Under the pieces are notes generated by a model that saw only the letters and a list, made by a program, of their open reading frames with translations, was not told where the DNA came from and did no database searches. This document shows, in pieces, positions 46,716-55,055 of a stretch of DNA of 64,000 nucleotides (its first letter is position 1; every line of letters begins with the position of its first letter). The DNA is from Caulobacter segnis (lineage in GTDB: Bacteria > Pseudomonadota > Alphaproteobacteria > Caulobacterales > Caulobacteraceae): NCBI RefSeq assembly GCF_003243465.1, contig NZ_QFQZ01000001.1, positions 124,001-188,000 of the forward strand, read 5' to 3'. Made by a program: the position numbers and the translations under genes.

Positions 46716-48035
46716 ATGCCCGACTTCGGCGCCAACAACCTCGACGCCTTCTGGATGCCGTTCACGCCGAACCGGCGCTTCAAGGCCCATCCGCGGATGC
46801 TCTCCTCGGCCAGCGGCATGTGGTACCGCACGCCCGAGGGCCGCGAGGTGTTGGACGCGACCTCGGGCCTCTGGTGCGTCAACGCCGGCCACGACCGCCC
46901 GAAAATCCGCGAGGCGATCCAGAAGCAGGCGGCCGAGATGGACTACGCCCCCTGCTTCAACATGGGCCACCCCCTGGCCTTCCAGTTCGCCTCGCGCCTG
47001 GCGCAGATCACGCCCAAGGGCCTGGACCGCATCTTCTTCACCAACAGCGGCTCGGAGTCGGTCGACACGGCGCTGAAGATCGCCCTGGCCTACCACCGCG
47101 CCCGGGGCAAGGGGACCAAGACCCGTCTGATCGGGCGGGAACGCGGCTATCACGGCGTCGGCTTTGGCGGCATCTCGGTGGGCGGCATCCCGAAGAACCG
47201 CATGTACTTCGGCAGCCTGCTCACCGGCGTCGACCACCTGCCCCACACCCACGGCCTGCCCGGCAACGCCTTCGCCAAGGGCCAGCCCGAGCACGGCGCC
47301 CACTTGGCCGACGACCTGGAAAAGATCGTCGCCCTGCACGACGCCTCCAACATCGCCGCGGTGATCGTCGAGCCAGTGGCCGGATCAACCGGCGTACTGA
47401 TCCCGCCGAAGGGCTATCTGGAGCGCCTTCGGGCGATCTGCGACAAGCACGATATTCTCCTCATCTTCGACGAGGTGATCACCGGTTTCGGCCGCGTCTC
47501 GGCGCCCTTCGCCGCCGACCGCTTCGGCGTCACGCCCGACCTGATCTGCATGGCCAAGGGCCTGACCAACGCCGCCGTGCCGTGCGGCGCGGTCGCCGCC
47601 TCAAGCCAGATCTATGACGCCATGATGGAGGGCGCGGACGCTCCCATCGAGCTTTTCCACGGCTACACCTACTCGGCCCACCCGTTGGCCTGCGCGGCGG
47701 GCGTGGCCACCCTGGAGACCTATCAGGAAGACGACCTCTTCGCCCGCGCCGCCGGGATCGAGGGCTACTGGCAGGACGCCGTCCACAGTCTCGTCGACGC
47801 CCGACACGTGATCGACGTGCGCAACCTCGGCCTCGTCGCGGGCATCGAGCTCTCCCCTCGCCCCGGCGCCCCGACCGCCCGGGCGATGGAGGTCTTCGAG
47901 ACCTGCTTCGACGAGGGCCTGCTGATCCGCGTCACCGGCGACATCATCGCCCTCTCCCCGCCCCTGATCCTGGAGAAGGCGCACATCGACCGGATGGTCG
48001 AGACGATCCGGACGGTGCTGGGACGGGTGGATTAA
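46716..48035 (+). CDS. Beta-alanine/omega-amino acid:pyruvate aminotransferase (class III)
   Basis: 439 residues. FWMPFTPNRRFKAHPRML and TPEGREVLDATSGLWCVNAGHD at the start are the signature of the omega-amino acid:pyruvate aminotransferase group; NSGSESVDTALKIALAY near 110, GYHGVGFGGISVGG near 145, FDEVITGFGR at 251-260 and PLP lysine K281 follow. It moves the amino group of beta-alanine (from spermidine-type polyamines) or GABA to pyruvate. It is divergent from gntR and carries operator site 2 in its promoter region, so is probably in the same regulon. Confidence 0.88.
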   Translation: MPDFGANNLDAFWMPFTPNRRFKAHPRMLSSASGMWYRTPEGREVLDATSGLWCVNAGHDRPKIREAIQKQAAEMDYAPCFNMGHPLAFQFASRLAQITPKGLDRIFFTNSGSESVDTALKIALAYHRARGKGTKTRLIGRERGYHGVGFGGISVGGIPKNRMYFGSLLTGVDHLPHTHGLPGNAFAKGQPEHGAHLADDLEKIVALHDASNIAAVIVEPVAGSTGVLIPPKGYLERLRAICDKHDILLIFDEVITGFGRVSAPFAADRFGVTPDLICMAKGLTNAAVPCGAVAASSQIYDAMMEGADAPIELFHGYTYSAHPLACAAGVATLETYQEDDLFARAAGIEGYWQDAVHSLVDARHVIDVRNLGLVAGIELSPRPGAPTARAMEVFETCFDEGLLIRVTGDIIALSPPLILEKAHIDRMVETIRTVLGRVD

Positions 48036-48036
48036 G

Positions 48037-48399
48037 ATGCAGCTCCGTTTCAGTCCACCCGCTGCGCTATGCACAATCCTGTTGGCGCTGGCGTCTCCGA
48101 GCGCGGCGCAAGACGACTATCGGCCTCTACAAGGTCAATTTCGCATCGGCTCGAAGACCGTCCTGGACGCGCCGCCCGGAGAAAAGCGGGATCGCGTGTA
48201 TCTCCATCTGACCGACAAGACAGCGCGCGAAATCTATGACGCCACGCCGGGTCAGGGCCGGCCCGACGCTTGCGCCCCGGATCTGCGCAGCAAGCAAGCG
48301 GGAGACCTGCGCTGCGTACTGGACCGCTCAGGCCAAGCGCAATGCGCGGTGGCCATCAAATTGAGCGACGGAAAGACTGCGCTGGGATCTGTCTGCTAA
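48037..48399 (+). CDS. Small secreted protein of unknown function
   Basis: 120 residues starting one base after the stop of the aminotransferase gene. A signal peptide is clear (LCTILLALASPSAA-QDDY, cleavage near 25). The mature part has four cysteines near the C-terminus (CAPDL, RCVLD, QCAVAI, SVC at the very end), which could form two disulfides. I do not recognise a family. Tight spacing suggests co-transcription with the aminotransferase, but the codon use is less GC-rich than its neighbours. Confidence 0.7.
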   Translation: MQLRFSPPAALCTILLALASPSAAQDDYRPLQGQFRIGSKTVLDAPPGEKRDRVYLHLTDKTAREIYDATPGQGRPDACAPDLRSKQAGDLRCVLDRSGQAQCAVAIKLSDGKTALGSVC

Positions 48400-48488
48400 G
48401 CAGCCCTATCCCGTCCCCGGTTCTGGAGCGCTAAATCGACCGCACGGTCGAGACGATCCGGGCGGTGCTGCGCGGGTGGACCGATACG

Positions 48489-48515
48489 AAACCCCTCTCT
48501 CTAAGAGAGAGGGGT
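48489..48515 (+). terminator. Perfect 13-bp hairpin, probable terminator
   Basis: AACCCCTCTCTCT and its exact complement around one A, about 90 bp past the small secreted gene and before the EAL gene. No long T run follows, so it may stop transcription only weakly; related in sequence to family D repeats. Confidence 0.5.
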
Positions 48516-48584
48516 TCTAGAAGCTCTCTAAACCCGCCCTCAACCCTTCGCCGTCATCCTGTCCGATCGCAGCGGAGATCGGAT

Positions 48585-49388
48585 GTGAGCCAAGGGTGCA
48601 GCGGCTGTCGTGACGGCCAGGACTTCGAGACGCCGTTTTCCATGGCGTTCCAGCCGATCGTCGACGTCTCGACGGGCCAGGTGTTCGCCCACGAGGCCCT
48701 GGTGCGCGGGGCCGGCGGCGAGGGGGCGGGCTCGGTGCTGTCGACCGTGTCCGACCACAACCGCTATGTCTTCGACCAGCAGTGCCGCGTGAAGGCGATC
48801 GAGCTGGCGACGGGCCTGGGCCTGGCTGAGAGCGGCGCGCGCCTGTCGATCAACTTCATGCCCAACGCCGTCTACGAGCCGCGCGCCTGCATCCGCCTGA
48901 CCCTGGCGACGGCGATGCGGACGGGCTTTCCGCTGGACCGGCTGATCTTCGAGTTCACGGAAAACGAGGCGCTGGACACCCAGCACGTGCTGGACATCCT
49001 GCGCACCTATCGCGCCATGGGCTTCAAGACGGCGATCGACGACTTCGGGGCCGGCTTCGCGGGCTTGAACCTGCTGGCCAAGTACCAGCCCGACATCGTC
49101 AAGCTGGACATGGAGCTGATCCGCGACATCGATCGCGACCGCGCCAAGCGGACCATCGTCTCGCATCTCTTGGCCATGCTGAAGGACTTCGACATCACCG
49201 CCGTCTGCGAAGGCGTCGAGACCGTCGAGGAGCTCGGCGTCCTGCGCGACCTGGGCGTTGATCTGGTTCAGGGCTATGTGCTGGCTCGCCCGGTGTTCGA
49301 GGGGCTCGCCGTTCCGGCCCCTATCCTCTCGGCCGATACGCCATCGCCACGTCGCAGCGCTCATAGCGGGCGCCGAAAGTCCGCATGA
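48585..49388 (+). CDS. EAL-domain cyclic-di-GMP phosphodiesterase
   Basis: 267 residues from GTG 48585, with GGAG 8 bp upstream; an earlier in-frame start lies in hairpin DNA. It is a stand-alone EAL domain preceded only by a short GCSGCRDG cysteine motif. Catalytic residues are complete: EAL at 37-39, INFMPN, IFEFTENEAL, AIDDFGAGFAGL, KLDMELI, CEGVET and QGY, so it should hydrolyse c-di-GMP to pGpG. It could lower c-di-GMP and thus cellulose output, but nothing but co-location links it to the bcs genes. The last 68 bases overlap the convergent GNAT gene. Confidence 0.9.
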   Translation: MSQGCSGCRDGQDFETPFSMAFQPIVDVSTGQVFAHEALVRGAGGEGAGSVLSTVSDHNRYVFDQQCRVKAIELATGLGLAESGARLSINFMPNAVYEPRACIRLTLATAMRTGFPLDRLIFEFTENEALDTQHVLDILRTYRAMGFKTAIDDFGAGFAGLNLLAKYQPDIVKLDMELIRDIDRDRAKRTIVSHLLAMLKDFDITAVCEGVETVEELGVLRDLGVDLVQGYVLARPVFEGLAVPAPILSADTPSPRRSAHSGRRKSA

Positions 49389-49794
49389 TCTCGGCGTCGT
49401 GGACGAAGCCCAGCTTCTCGTAGAGGTGGATGGCCGCGGCGCACTTTCGATTGGTCAGCAGATAGACCTTGTCCATGCCCAGGCTGGCGGCGCGCTCCAG
49501 CGTCTTTGCCAGCAGGAACTCGCCGACCTTCAGGCCCCGGGCGCTTTTCAGGACGCCCATCTTGGTCAGCTCGACCCAGCCGCCCTTTGAGACCATCAGG
49601 GCGCAGGTCCCGACCACGCCGAGTTCGGGGGTCTCCGCGAACAGCACCACCCCGCCCTTGTCGAGGATCAATTCGCGCGGCCGCGACAGCAGGGCCACGT
49701 CGTTTTCCTCGAGGGTGAACATGTCCTCGATCCATTCGGCGTTGATCCGATGGAAGGCCTCGGCCAGGTCGTCGGAGAAGTCGCGGGCCCACAT
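49321..49794 (-). CDS. GNAT-family N-acetyltransferase
   Basis: 157 residues. The acetyl-CoA-binding region LKVGEFLLAKTLERAASLGMDKVYLLTN, then AAIHLYEKLGFVH, is the GNAT core (motif A through B). Substrate unknown. Its 3' end overlaps the EAL gene tail to tail by 68 bases; both reading frames keep normal codon use, so the overlap looks real. It lies 8 bp after the DUF1349 gene stop on the same strand. Confidence 0.85.
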   Translation of the reverse strand: MWARDFSDDLAEAFHRINAEWIEDMFTLEENDVALLSRPRELILDKGGVVLFAETPELGVVGTCALMVSKGGWVELTKMGVLKSARGLKVGEFLLAKTLERAASLGMDKVYLLTNRKCAAAIHLYEKLGFVHDAEIMRTFGARYERCDVAMAYRPRG

Positions 49795-49802
49795 GGTCGG
49801 AG

Positions 49803-50489
49803 CTACTTGCCCAACCGGAAGTCGGCAATCGCCCGAGACTCAAGGCTCAATTGCTCGATGCGGACGACATTGCCCTCGCCACTCGGCGACTGGGCGCTCA
49901 CCCCCACCGCCAGCTTGGCCGGGTAGTCGTTCTTGAACAGGCGGACCAGCTGCCAGGTCTCGCCGTCCGCAGAGTAGTAGAAGCCGATCGTTCTGGTGTC
50001 GGACGAGACCTTCAGGTGCACGCTCGGTCCGGTCACCACGTCGTGGTTGTTGTCGTCCGAGGTCTTGTCGGTGCGCACCGTGACGATGCGGGTCTTGCCG
50101 CGCTCGTCGCGCTCCATGGCGAACTTCAGCCAGAGATCGTCGCGGACCCAGACATAGACGGCGCCAGCGTCGTAGGTCGCCGCGAAGCTGGGAGTCAGCT
50201 TGCCGACGAAGGTGAACGGCGCGCGGTTGTCGACGTCCAGCAGCAGGATGGGCGCGTTGTTGACCGACGTCTTGCCGTCGGGGTCGCGGAAGGCGTCGCT
50301 CTTGGCCGGGCTGGTCAGCGTCAGGACCTCGCCCTGGCGCGAGACCCGTTCCTCGGCCTTGTTCAGCGCGCGGGTGAAGACCACGCCGGGCCCCTCGATC
50401 CGCCGCGCCGCCTCGCCCAGGTCCTGGGCCCTGGCCGCGCCGGCCAAGGCCGTCATCGCCGCCACGAAGATCATCAAGCCGGCCCTCAT
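49803..50489 (-). CDS. Secreted DUF1349 protein (concanavalin-like fold)
   Basis: 228 residues from ATG 50489, with GGGGAGG before it. Signal peptide ends ARAQ near residue 22. The DUF1349 beta-sandwich is seen in FTFVGKLTPSFAATYDAGAVYVWVRDDLWLKFAMERD, SVHLKVSSDTRTIGFYYSADGETWQLVRLF and the SAQSPSGEG loop; the family is known from Sporulation/enolase-regulator annotations but the molecular role, perhaps carbohydrate binding, is not established. It lies upstream of the GNAT gene on the same strand, 8 bp apart. Confidence 0.82.
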   Translation of the reverse strand: MRAGLMIFVAAMTALAGAARAQDLGEAARRIEGPGVVFTRALNKAEERVSRQGEVLTLTSPAKSDAFRDPDGKTSVNNAPILLLDVDNRAPFTFVGKLTPSFAATYDAGAVYVWVRDDLWLKFAMERDERGKTRIVTVRTDKTSDDNNHDVVTGPSVHLKVSSDTRTIGFYYSADGETWQLVRLFKNDYPAKLAVGVSAQSPSGEGNVVRIEQLSLESRAIADFRLGK

Positions 50490-50575
50490 CGATCGCCTCC
50501 CCGCGTCGAAACCGAGCCCCCAGCCTAAGACGCAACCCGCAGCGGCGGCCACAAAAACTTCAGCCCGCCGCGCCG

Positions 50576-51055
50576 TCACATCCGGAAGGGCGGGATCACG
50601 ACGCAGCGCGCCTCGTCCTTGATGACCGTCACCGCCGCCGAGCGCGCGCCCAGGTCGAAGAACCATTCGCGCCCGCCCTGCCCCACGGCCAGATAGTTCG
50701 GGGCGTTGAACTTGCAGACCTGGTAGCGGACCTTCTTACCGCCGATCCGGTCGACCAGATGGGTGCAGGTCATCGCCCCGCCGGCGCGCCGGTACAGCGT
50801 CTCGTCATAGGGCGTGACCTGCGGATAGTGGCCCAGGCTTCGGAAGACCTTCGGGTCGAGCGCCGCGCAGGGCGGCCCATCGACGCGCCAGAACGCATCG
50901 CGCCGCGCCAGCTCGACGCGATCGCGGCGCGCGATGATCGCGGCCCCCGACCCCAGCAGCGCCACGGCGACGACAGCCATCGCCGCCCAACGCCAAGGGA
51001 TTCGCAGGAGGCTTTCGAGCGCTTGTCCGCCGCCATGAGCCCGACCGGTCGCCAT
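50576..51055 (-). CDS. Membrane-anchored protein of unknown function, divergent from blaI
   Basis: About 159 residues from ATG 51055 (GTG 51067 is an alternative). One N-terminal helix (about residues 22-45), then a periplasmic domain with PCAALDPK, MTCTHLVDRIGG, VCKFNAPNYLAVGQGGREWFF and RCVVIPPF; the cysteines may pair. I do not recognise a family. The first BlaI-type operator (51066-51092) overlaps the region just upstream of its start, so it may be a member of the BlaI regulon. Confidence 0.65.
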   Translation of the reverse strand: MATGRAHGGGQALESLLRIPWRWAAMAVVAVALLGSGAAIIARRDRVELARRDAFWRVDGPPCAALDPKVFRSLGHYPQVTPYDETLYRRAGGAMTCTHLVDRIGGKKVRYQVCKFNAPNYLAVGQGGREWFFDLGARSAAVTVIKDEARCVVIPPFRM

Positions 51056-51065
51056 CGAAAAACTC

Positions 51066-51092
51066 ACGCCTGTAATTTGGGTCTACAGGCGT
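51066..51092. promoter_or_regulatory. Candidate BlaI operator 1 (at divergent membrane gene)
   Basis: ACGCCTGTA and its exact complement TACAGGCGT around a 9-bp centre; the TGTA/TACA ends match the core recognised by BlaI/MecI-family repressors. Confidence 0.65.
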
Positions 51093-51141
51093 AAATCATG
51101 GAGGCCCGCTTGTCACCCCCCCCGCACGGAGTTCGCGACAC

Positions 51142-51170
51142 TTGACGCCGATGCGTTACATCTGTAGCGT
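51142..51170 (+). promoter_or_regulatory. Candidate blaI promoter with embedded operator 2
   Basis: TTGACG (51142-51147) and TAGCGT (51165-51170) at 17-bp spacing; CGTTACATCTGTAGCG (51154-51169) between them is near-palindromic with TACA and TGTA half-sites. A bound BlaI dimer would cover the promoter. Confidence 0.55.
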
Positions 51171-51198
51171 ACTCACGACACATGGAGATCGCTTCGCG

Positions 51199-51573
51199 AT
51201 GACCGAACCCTCCGACCTGGAACTCGAGGTCCTGAAGGCTTTCTGGAGCGGCGGCGCGATGAGCGCGCGCGAGGCGCAGGCGCTGATCGCGCCGGCGCTG
51301 GGCTGGAGCGCCTCGACCACCCGCACCGTTCTGGAGCGGATGGTCGCCAAGGGCCTGCTGATCCGCCGCTCGGTTCATGGCCTAGCGGTCTATGAAGCTC
51401 ATAAGGCCAAGGTCGATGTGATCGGCGGCGTGCTGAACCGCCTGCGGGGCCTGCTCGAGATCGACGGCCGCCTGCCCGCCTCGGCCTTCGCCGGCAGCCA
51501 GATCCTGTCCGAGGACGAGATCGAGACGCTGGAGGCTCTGCTGAACAAGACCGAGCCGGAGGACAAGGCGTGA
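51199..51573 (+). CDS. blaI: BlaI/MecI/CopY-family transcriptional repressor
   Basis: 124 residues from ATG 51199; a TTG at 51142 in frame is within the promoter. The winged helix (DLELEVLKAFWSGGAMSAREAQALIAP, then STTRTVLERMVAKGLLIRR) is followed by VHGLAVYEAHKAKVD and a C-terminal dimer helix. BlaI represses until its partner protease cleaves it or triggers release. The GTGA overlap with the M56 gene couples their translation. Confidence 0.9.
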   Translation: MTEPSDLELEVLKAFWSGGAMSAREAQALIAPALGWSASTTRTVLERMVAKGLLIRRSVHGLAVYEAHKAKVDVIGGVLNRLRGLLEIDGRLPASAFAGSQILSEDEIETLEALLNKTEPEDKA

Positions 51574-52889
51574 GCCCGCTGCTGGCCTCCACCGCCCTGG
51601 GCTTGGTCGCCGCTTGGCCCGTCGGAGCCATGGGCCTGGGCCTAGGCCGGCTGGTCGAGCGAATGACGGGCGATCCGCGCCCGCGCGCCGCCGCCTGGAG
51701 CCTGGCCCATGGCCTGCCCGCCGCGGCCCTCGCCGTCACCGTGGCCCTGACCATGACGCCGACGCCCGTTCCTGGCGCCGCGGCGCGCGGAAGCGAGGTC
51801 GCCCAACGCCTGACGGCGGCCCTCGCGCTTCCGACAGGCGGTGCGCCGGCCGCGCCGGCCTTGCTCCCGTCGCCGGCGCTGACGGAGGGCGCGGCCTGGA
51901 GCCTGCTGGCCCTGTCCAGCGCGGGCCTCATCACGCGCGTGGCGGTTGGCCTGCGCGGCCGGCGGCGACTCGCGGCGATCAGAGCCAACGCCTCGCGGAC
52001 CACGGATCCCGCGCTGACTCAGGCCGTCGCGGTCCATGCCGCCCGGCTGGGCGTCTCGCCACCGCCTGTGCTGGTCAGCGATCGGATCGGCGAGCCCCTG
52101 CTAATTGGAACCCGCCGCCCGGCGATCCTGCTGCCCAAGGCCTTGGCGGACGCCAGGGAGACCGCCGGCCTCGCCCTGGTCTGCGCCCACGAGCTGGTTC
52201 ACCTGCGCCGGGGCGACAACTGGCGACTGCCGGTCGAGGACGCGCTGACCGGGCTCTTTTGGCTGGCCCCACCGGTCGCCGCCCTGCGTCGCCGGACGGC
52301 CGCCGCGCGCGAGGCGGTCTGCGACCTGGCCGCCCTCGACGGCGCGCCGCCCCGCGCCCGCCACGACTACGCCCGCCTGCTCGTCGACGCCCTGCGCGCC
52401 AACGCTCACCCCGCCGCTCAATCGGCATTCACCGGCCGCCAAAGGAGTCTCGTCGAAATGCGCCTGTCCGCCATCCTGCAGCCGCGCCAAGCGGCCTCTC
52501 CCGCCCGCCTCGCCCTGGCCCTGGCCCTCGGCGGTGCCCTGACCGCCGCCACCGGCGCGGGGTCGCTGGCCCTGGCGCGCGAAGCGAAAGCCGCCAAGCC
52601 GGCCCAGGCCGCGCCGACGGCGAAGCTAGGCGACATAGAATTCATGGCCGACAGGATGGAAACTCACGCCGACGGGAAACGGCGAGTCCTGTCGGGCGGC
52701 GTCACGTTGCGCGGAGATCTCAATCGCGACGCGGTCAACATGACCGTCAACGGCGCACCAGCCCCGGCTGACTTCGATGTGACGCATCTTCCCGATGGAG
52801 CGATCGACCGCCTGGAAGTGATCACACCCAAGGCCACAAGAGACGGCAAATACGTCTTCAACGTCACCCTGGCGGCCGCGAAACCGTAG
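51570..52889 (+). CDS. M56 (BlaR1-like) membrane metallopeptidase without a beta-lactam sensor
   Basis: 439 residues. About four membrane segments, with the zinc motif HELVH at 207-211 and a downstream AREAVCDL (E248), so the gluzincin core is present. BlaR1/MecR1 end in a penicillin-binding sensor of about 250 residues; this protein has only about 90 residues after the last helix, where EFMADRMETHADGKRRVLSGGVTLRGD resembles LptA/OstA domains. It would sense something other than beta-lactams and relieve BlaI repression. No beta-lactamase gene is adjacent. Confidence 0.85.
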   Translation: MSPLLASTALGLVAAWPVGAMGLGLGRLVERMTGDPRPRAAAWSLAHGLPAAALAVTVALTMTPTPVPGAAARGSEVAQRLTAALALPTGGAPAAPALLPSPALTEGAAWSLLALSSAGLITRVAVGLRGRRRLAAIRANASRTTDPALTQAVAVHAARLGVSPPPVLVSDRIGEPLLIGTRRPAILLPKALADARETAGLALVCAHELVHLRRGDNWRLPVEDALTGLFWLAPPVAALRRRTAAAREAVCDLAALDGAPPRARHDYARLLVDALRANAHPAAQSAFTGRQRSLVEMRLSAILQPRQAASPARLALALALGGALTAATGAGSLALAREAKAAKPAQAAPTAKLGDIEFMADRMETHADGKRRVLSGGVTLRGDLNRDAVNMTVNGAPAPADFDVTHLPDGAIDRLEVITPKATRDGKYVFNVTLAAAKP

Positions 52890-53007
52890 AGCTCTTAGGG
52901 CTCGCCCGCCACATGACACCGGTGGACAACGGCGGCGGCGCCTCGCATCCTCCCGATCTGACCGATGACGGCGAGCGTTTCGTCAAGGCCTCTGGGGGGA
53001 AGAGATC

Positions 53008-54360
53008 ATGCGCCACCGCAACCTCCGCCACGCGCTCGCCGCGCTCGCCCTGACCCTGGCGGCCGGCCACGCCGCCGCCCAGACCCTGGCCTTCCCCGGC
53101 GCGGAGGGCGCGGGGCGGCTTTCGCTGGGCGGGCGCGGCGGGGCGGTGATCCGGGTGACGAACCTGAACGACTCCGGCCCTGGCTCCCTGCGGGCGGCGA
53201 TCGAGGCCAAGGGGCCGCGCACGGTGGTGTTCGACGTCGCCGGCACGATCCAGCTGAAGAGCGAATTGAAGATCCGCGAAGGCCGGATCACCGTCGCCGG
53301 CCAGACCGCGCCCGGCGGCGGGATCACCCTGCGCGACCAGACCCTGGTCATCGCGGCCGACGACGTGGTGATCCGCTTCATCCGCTCGCGCCTGGGCTCG
53401 GAGAGCAAGGTCGAGGGCGACGCGATCTGGATCAACGGCGGCCGGCGGATCATCCTGGATCACGTCTCGGCCAGCTGGTCGGTGGACGAGACCCTGTCGG
53501 CCTCGGCCCGCTACGATCGGGAAGGTCAGGGCTTCTACGACCTGACCGTCCAGTGGTCGATCATCGCCGAGAGCCTGGCCCACTCGATCCACGTCAAGGG
53601 CGACCACGGCTATGGCAGCCTGATCCGCGGCGGGAACGGCAGCAAGATCAGCTTCCACCACAATCTGTGGGCCAACCACATGGCCCGCGCGCCCCGCCCG
53701 GGCAACTACGAGGGGCCCGACAAGGATCCGATCGGGGCGCTGTTCGATTTCCGGTCCAACGTCTTCTACAACTGGGGCCACGACCGGGCGGGCTACAACG
53801 CCGACAAGGCCACGCTCTCGGCCTACAACTTCGTCGACAACGCCTATGTCCCAGGTCCGAACTCAGAGAAGCGCTTCGCCTTCAAGGAGAGCGACACCCT
53901 GGCCAAGGCCTATTTCGCCGGCAACAGCATGGACGGGTTGGTTCCGGCCGATCCCTGGAGCCTGGTGGCCTTCACCATCCCCGAGCCCGCCGGCTACCGC
54001 CTCTCCGCGCCGGCGGACGTAGCGCCAGTGACGCCGGAGCCCGCCGACAAGGCCTATGAGCGCGTTCTGGCCGACGCCGGAGCCTCGGTCTGGCGCGATC
54101 CGGTCGATCGACGGATCATCGAGGGCGTCCGCACGCGGACCGGCAAGGTGATCAACACCCAGGCCGACGTCGGCGGCTGGCCCGACCTGCCCGCCGGAGA
54201 GCCGGCCAAGGACACCGACGGCGACGGCATGCCGGACGCCTGGGAGGCGGTGCATAGGCTGGACCCACGAAAGCCGGACGGCGCGGCGCTCGCCAAGGAC
54301 GGCTCGGGCTGGACGAACCTGGAGCTTTACCTCGCCGACGCGGCGAGGGTGCGGGGGTGA
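53008..54360 (+). CDS. Secreted pectate lyase-like polysaccharide lyase (PL1)
   Basis: 450 residues. Signal peptide ends AAA-QT near residue 25. The FPGAEGAGRLSLGGRGG start, VTNLNDSGPGSLRAAIE near 55, VVFDVAGTIQL near 75, ILDHVSASWSVDET near 155 and FHHNLWANHMARAPRP near 218 are the parallel beta-helix pectate-lyase pattern used by fungal- and plant-type PL1 enzymes. The C-terminal DTDGDGMPDAWE near 408 is a calcium loop like those linking carbohydrate enzymes to sheath modules. It cleaves polygalacturonate; substrate is inferred. The downstream hairpin at 54374 may end transcription. Confidence 0.88.
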   Translation: MRHRNLRHALAALALTLAAGHAAAQTLAFPGAEGAGRLSLGGRGGAVIRVTNLNDSGPGSLRAAIEAKGPRTVVFDVAGTIQLKSELKIREGRITVAGQTAPGGGITLRDQTLVIAADDVVIRFIRSRLGSESKVEGDAIWINGGRRIILDHVSASWSVDETLSASARYDREGQGFYDLTVQWSIIAESLAHSIHVKGDHGYGSLIRGGNGSKISFHHNLWANHMARAPRPGNYEGPDKDPIGALFDFRSNVFYNWGHDRAGYNADKATLSAYNFVDNAYVPGPNSEKRFAFKESDTLAKAYFAGNSMDGLVPADPWSLVAFTIPEPAGYRLSAPADVAPVTPEPADKAYERVLADAGASVWRDPVDRRIIEGVRTRTGKVINTQADVGGWPDLPAGEPAKDTDGDGMPDAWEAVHRLDPRKPDGAALAKDGSGWTNLELYLADAARVRG

Positions 54361-54373
54361 GCGCCTAAAGCGA

Positions 54374-54401
54374 AAGGGCGGCAGCTTGCGCCACCGCCCT
54401 T
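54374..54401 (+). terminator. Weak hairpin after the pectate lyase gene
   Basis: AAGGGCGG and CCGCCCTT around a 12-base loop, 14 bp past the stop. There is no T run. Confidence 0.4.
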
Positions 54402-54486
54402 CGACAGGCCTCCTCTCGGAGGCAAGGACTTGCGTCCAGCGGCCTCTAGGACCGTGATAGGAACCTAGGCCCGCCAGCGTCAGAAA

Positions 54487-54942
54487 TCAAGTTTGAGGCG
54501 CTGATGGACCAAACGGCATAGCGAGCGACACCTCCATGATCCGGTGCAAGGCGCGACGAACCCGCTTGCCGATCTCGTGCATGTCGCGATCGCTAAGGAC
54601 CGGAAAGCGCGGGTTGCCATAAGCGTCGGTCAACGGCCGAAGGCGCTCCGACGCAACCGTATAGATGTGGTGGCAGACCACCCAGGACGGGAGGTTCGGC
54701 TTCTTAGGATTTGGATTGCGCGCCAAGGCGTGGGCGTAGACGTCGCCGGTATGGTCGACCGTGGTCATCGGCAGGACAAGGTGGGGGCGATCCAGCTTTT
54801 GTCCCGACCGGATTATGACGGCGGGGTGCACGTCATCGAATTCGGGGAGCACGTTCGAAATCGAGAAGTCGCACCAATAAACCTGCCCAAAGCGCGGAAC
54901 GCTCTTGAGGAGCAACGGAGGCTTGGGAGGCTTGTAATGCAT
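54487..54942 (-). CDS. Stand-alone PemK/MazF-like protein
   Basis: 151 residues. FGQVYWCDFSISN, PEFDDVHPAVIIRSG, HLVLPMTTVDHTGDVYAHAL and SWVVCHHIYTVASERLRPL, with an RVRRALHRIM helix, read as the PemK/MazF fold of an mRNA-cutting toxin. No antitoxin-like gene is found on either side within 300 bp; the gene is convergent with the lyase and divergent from aroC. It may be inactive, may use a distant antitoxin, or may have another role. Codon use is a little poorer in GC than its neighbours. Confidence 0.7.
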   Translation of the reverse strand: MHYKPPKPPLLLKSVPRFGQVYWCDFSISNVLPEFDDVHPAVIIRSGQKLDRPHLVLPMTTVDHTGDVYAHALARNPNPKKPNLPSWVVCHHIYTVASERLRPLTDAYGNPRFPVLSDRDMHEIGKRVRRALHRIMEVSLAMPFGPSAPQT

Positions 54943-55055
54943 TTCCAGGTCGTGGCCACTTGACCATCTAACCTTAGATTGTGTTTCGATTTCCTACAAT
55001 TGGCGTCAGGCGTGCTGCTTTGCTCCCCCGCCCGGTTTCCGCTAGAAGCCGCGCC

